Assembly: GCA_037577475.1 (NCBI GenBank)
Contig: CM075204.1
Span: forward strand, 10,322,855-10,386,854
Reading direction: 5' to 3'
DNA length: 64,000 nt
Source: Chaunax sp. Z400
Taxonomy: Eukaryota; Chordata; Actinopteri; Lophiiformes; Chaunacidae
Under the pieces are notes generated by a model that was not told where the DNA came from, ran no database searches, and saw nothing but the letters and a program-made list of their open reading frames with translations. The stretch's first letter is position 1. Every line of letters begins with the position of its first letter. The translations under genes and the position numbers were made by a program. Below, in pieces: positions 60,266 through 64,000 of this stretch.

Positions 60266-63200
60266 GGAAAAAAAGAAGAAAAAAAAAGAAATCACCGCCA
60301 TCTGATGGAATTCAAGCCCGCAGTAATAAAGGATTTCTGTGACAAAAGTAAATAATTTGGTTAGCTTGTAGTTATAAGTCATTTTTTGACCTTGGAGTAG
60401 AAAGTTGTTATAATTATCTGGCATAGAGCGTCTCACCATTTATTACCTTTGTGACATTTTTCAGTTAAGAGAGAGATTACAAGATGACATTGTCCCTGCA
60501 CTCTGTGTGTGTGACTCATTTCCACTCGTACTAATTCCCACACACACCAGTGGACACTGTCAGCGGGGGGGATGCCCCCTTGTTTAAAAGTGAAACTTGA
60601 ACAACTGTCCTTGGCCTTGAAATCGGGGGGTGATCCATTGGTTGGTCACACACTTGAGTGGTGTAATTAATTGCAGGGACACCCCATGTGTTTTGGGCCA
60701 AGCACCCTGACATGTCAGGCCTGCTATAGACTCTGGAGTCCAGCAGTGTGTTTGTGTCTGTCTGACTGAGTTGGTCTTTGTGTTAATGTGGTTGATTTTT
60801 CAAACTATAGATCTATGTACTATATACATATACTATGTTTTTTGATCATGTTAAATCAGCTTGCCCTCCTGATCTCTATTGCATCTTTACCACCTCCCCA
60901 ACCACCACCACCACCATCATCTCTCCTTCCATCTCCATTGAACCTTGCGACTGGCTGTGACAGCGGTCTGTTTAGCATGTAAGGTCATACAGAAGGTGAT
61001 AACCTGTGTGAGAGTAGGATGATTGATGTTGGGTTGATCTCAGCTAATTATTCCTGATGTCCTGAGGCGAACCTGTCTGTTGAGTGAACCTGAACACAGC
61101 ACCCACTGAACGCTCAAGTGAGCGATTTCAGTTGGGAGAAAAAGTAATTTAGTCAGTTCTTTCACGTTTCTCCTCTAGTTAATGCAACACTTACAACAAC
61201 AGCATTAGGTTTTCACATCAGACTTCCCAGCATAACTCCGCCCAGTCCTTAACCACTCTTATGTGTCTAGATCCTAACAAAGCCCTAACAGATTTTAAAT
61301 AAATCACAGAAACACCAAAGATTCAGCTGAACCATTTAAAACTGAAATTGTAATGTTTTAAATGAAAGTTTTCCCTGCTTTCACAGTTGACCAAAGATGT
61401 TTTGACCAACTAAATGTGCATTTTGACAAGGAAAAATCGGGATAAATTTAGTTCTTCTAAAAGAAATAATAAAAAAAATGAAAAAAAAGGCTTACTTACT
61501 GATGGTCCAGGAAGTATTAGGTATAAGTATCGAGGTTGGCAGGGTTGACCGTCACTGAGTAAACTCCAAATAAAAGCTTGTGTACTGCTTCAATCTCGAA
61601 ACAAGGAACAGAGTCCCGTCATACAGTATTTAGATAAAGAGAGAGAAAGTGCAAAAGAGCTGATAACCAGAGCAAATGAGAAAGAGAGGCACAGTAAATA
61701 CAAAGAACAGTAAGGGTTCATGACATTGTCACCAAATTATTTCTGGCATTTCTCACCAGCTTATGTATAGTCATATAACTCCTGTGAGTCACTTGCACTA
61801 TGATAGTCTGCAGGTCACAAGGCCAGATTTTATTGACTTTTTGTTTTCTTTCTATTTGATTTTAATACAAAGAGCTGGCTTCTGAAATCAAGAAGTTATT
61901 GCTGGATGGCAGAAATACTGCTGTTGCTATGGCAATGGTCTTTTTCCCTTTCCTCCTTCCTTGCAATTTATACTTGCTCTGTCTTTTTACTTCCCCTTTT
62001 TCATCAGTTCCTTTCCTTGTGTTTCTCTGTATCTCTTCTTCTTTCATCCTGCTTTGTTTTTACTCATTGTTTGGTCATTATATGAGTCCACCTCACACAT
62101 GTGCAAAAACACATGCTCCTCACCATAAGTAACACACATGAACATACTTGCACATACATACTTGTACAACATACAAAGAAACAGTTAATCATCAAATAAA
62201 ACAAGCTACAAAAACACACACATGCACTTCCTTTCATTGCCCTGCTGTCTGTCGGTGTGTCTCTACCCTCTGTTGGGGGTGCTGCAGCTCTTTGTTAGAC
62301 CTCCACCACTATATGGTACACTTCTCCCGAACTGCCATCACCCCCACTGCAGCAGCTGTGGTTAGGAGGCATGCTACTTTCTGCCACACTTGCTTGGTCC
62401 ACGCTCTGTACCGCTACAATCCGCAATCCTGTTACACAGCAGTCACCATATGATAGGCTTACCATCAGCACTGTTTGCAAAGTTAATAGCCGCCATCAAA
62501 GGGGGGAAGTGGTGATGTAATTCAATTTAACTCAGTCCTAATGCCTCGTTTGAAAGCACTGTCCATGTGTGACAATTTCCGAGGCGTGTGTCACAGGCTT
62601 GGGAAGCACAGAGGAAGAGATAATACAGCATTAGACTGTCCATGTAGGTACATCTCTGGGAAATATACCCTCTTCACAGAGGGAAAGTTTCCATTGTAAA
62701 ATTTCATTTTAATTCTGTTTTTTTCAATAGCATCTGAAAGCAAGAGGGATCAAAAAAAGAGAAAATATATTGTTGTTTTTGTCCTATTTTCTGCTTTAAA
62801 ATTGTACTCTACTGCATATTCCTCTCATGATAACTGTGCTAATAGTCAGTGGTATAAGTGTATGCATATGCATATGATTGTTTATGTGTGCGTTGCCTCC
62901 TAGCACATCCCCAGGCAAAACACCTGACTTAATAAGGTTGGTCCAACCACCAGCTGTCTCCAGGGTCAGTAGCCTCCCAGAATGTCTGCCTTAGTTTATT
63001 CATATGTTACGCCCTAGTCTTCCATGTGAATGTAACATCCTTTCCTTTCTAAGAGAAGCTCGACTGACTGCAGTTTAGCTCTTACATCGTGCCCACTGCC
63101 AACAGTTTCACTTAAGTCCTGCAGCTCATTATCTATGGTCAGTGATTTTATTAATTCAGGGTTTTATTAATTATTATTTATTTCTGTGTCACTGGCTAAC

Positions 63201-63543
63201 AACAGGTTTAGCAATTATTTTTTATCACCAACCAGTGAAATAAGAAAATAAAAAGTCCATCTAAACGTGACATCTTCAAACTATTTGTTGTGATCGACCA
63301 ACAGCCTAAAATCCAAAGACAACAGAAACAAGAAATGACATCTAGAAAATCAATTTATCAAAATGATCAAAATTGATGCAGATTAGTTTTTCTCCCCAAT
63401 TCATTAAATTACTTATGTTTATGTTTTATGCAGTGTCCACCTCTTTTTGGGATCAGTGCAGAGGAACATAAGCCTTTACAGAAAGGGGGGAAAAAAGCAT
63501 CTCATAATTTAGAAAGGTTTTTTTAAGCTACCTCGTCATTTGA
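60266..63543. other. tbc1d22a intron 5, distal part
   Basis: No exon of the TBC domain was found. Short (CCA)n at about 60899-60915 and CA-rich words near 62090-62225; otherwise nothing recognised. Confidence 0.4.
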
Positions 63544-63662
<119 letters not shown>

Positions 63663-64000
63663 ATTCATATGCTTACAGATTGAATGTCTAGATCTGGATT
63701 CCTCAGTGGCAGAGTTATTTGTGGTCAAGAATATGCCGCGTTTTCACAGTTTTCTGACTTCGCCTTGTAGCCTTCACATTCATATATCCATTTTCACTGC
63801 TAGTTGCATGGTGGTAGCTCATTGTACTGCTCTTCACTTGTTTCAATTTACCATATTAACAGTATTTAACAAGTTACAAGTGTTTTTTCACAAAAGATGA
63901 TATATGGAAATATGGTACTTCTAATATATCCATTACCTGGAAAAGTAAATGTGTCCCCCTCATAGCTGTTTCCTATTAAAAATGTCACCTGGTCAAATAT

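Noticed and set aside
61862..62047. Plus-strand frame near 61870 (ELASEIKKLLLDGRNTAVAM) as the next tbc1d22a exon.
   Set aside because: It does not match the expected EELRRLSWSGIP sequence of the TBC domain, and no correctly phased splice pair was seen.

Overview
The window is a piece of a teleost fish chromosome, probably a percomorph. The evidence is GT-AG introns of kilobase size, abundant (TG)n microsatellites, and several interspersed repeats typical of teleosts: an L2-like LINE tail, a tRNA-derived SINE, a Tc1-like element and a 'GTGTGTAGGATTT' family. The species cannot be named from this sequence alone.

Two protein-coding genes are recognisable, arranged head to head. On the minus strand lies a complete ceramide kinase gene (cerk): 13 coding exons from 48300 down to 10126. 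Every splice junction is GT-AG and the reading phases join exactly, giving 573 codons from the preferred start or 580 from the upstream ATG. On the plus strand, starting at 50770, lie the first five coding exons of tbc1d22a, about 245 codons. The catalytic TBC domain would be encoded beyond 64000. CERK and TBC1D22A are also divergent neighbours on human 22q13.31, so the pair is conserved synteny and supports both calls. The two encode unrelated functions: phosphorylation of ceramide, and a probable Rab GTPase-activating protein.

Layout: 1-10125 is sequence downstream of cerk with no recognised gene. It holds a minisatellite with a 298-bp higher-order period (116-863), an L2-like LINE tail, a TG cluster, a 915-bp inverted-repeat element (5489-6403), a TTCTA-type satellite and a perfect 19-bp hairpin. 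The cerk gene fills 10126-48300, and its introns hold most of the other repeats. The region 48301-50769 is the intergenic interval and ends in a TATA-less promoter-like stretch with a full CRE and three CCAAT boxes. The tbc1d22a gene runs from 50770 to the window end. Its last visible intron contains a cluster of mobile-element remnants, including an internally deleted Tc1-like transposon, and a very long (GT)n tract.

No evidence was found for a new multi-gene system. The most interesting points are an in-frame CAG tract coding eight glutamines near the cerk C-terminus, a (TG)n tract about 20 nt upstream of the splice acceptor of that same exon, a CpG-rich islet in cerk intron 10, and the precisely duplicated four-unit block of the minisatellite. 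Repeat names were assigned by recognition only; no database was searched.
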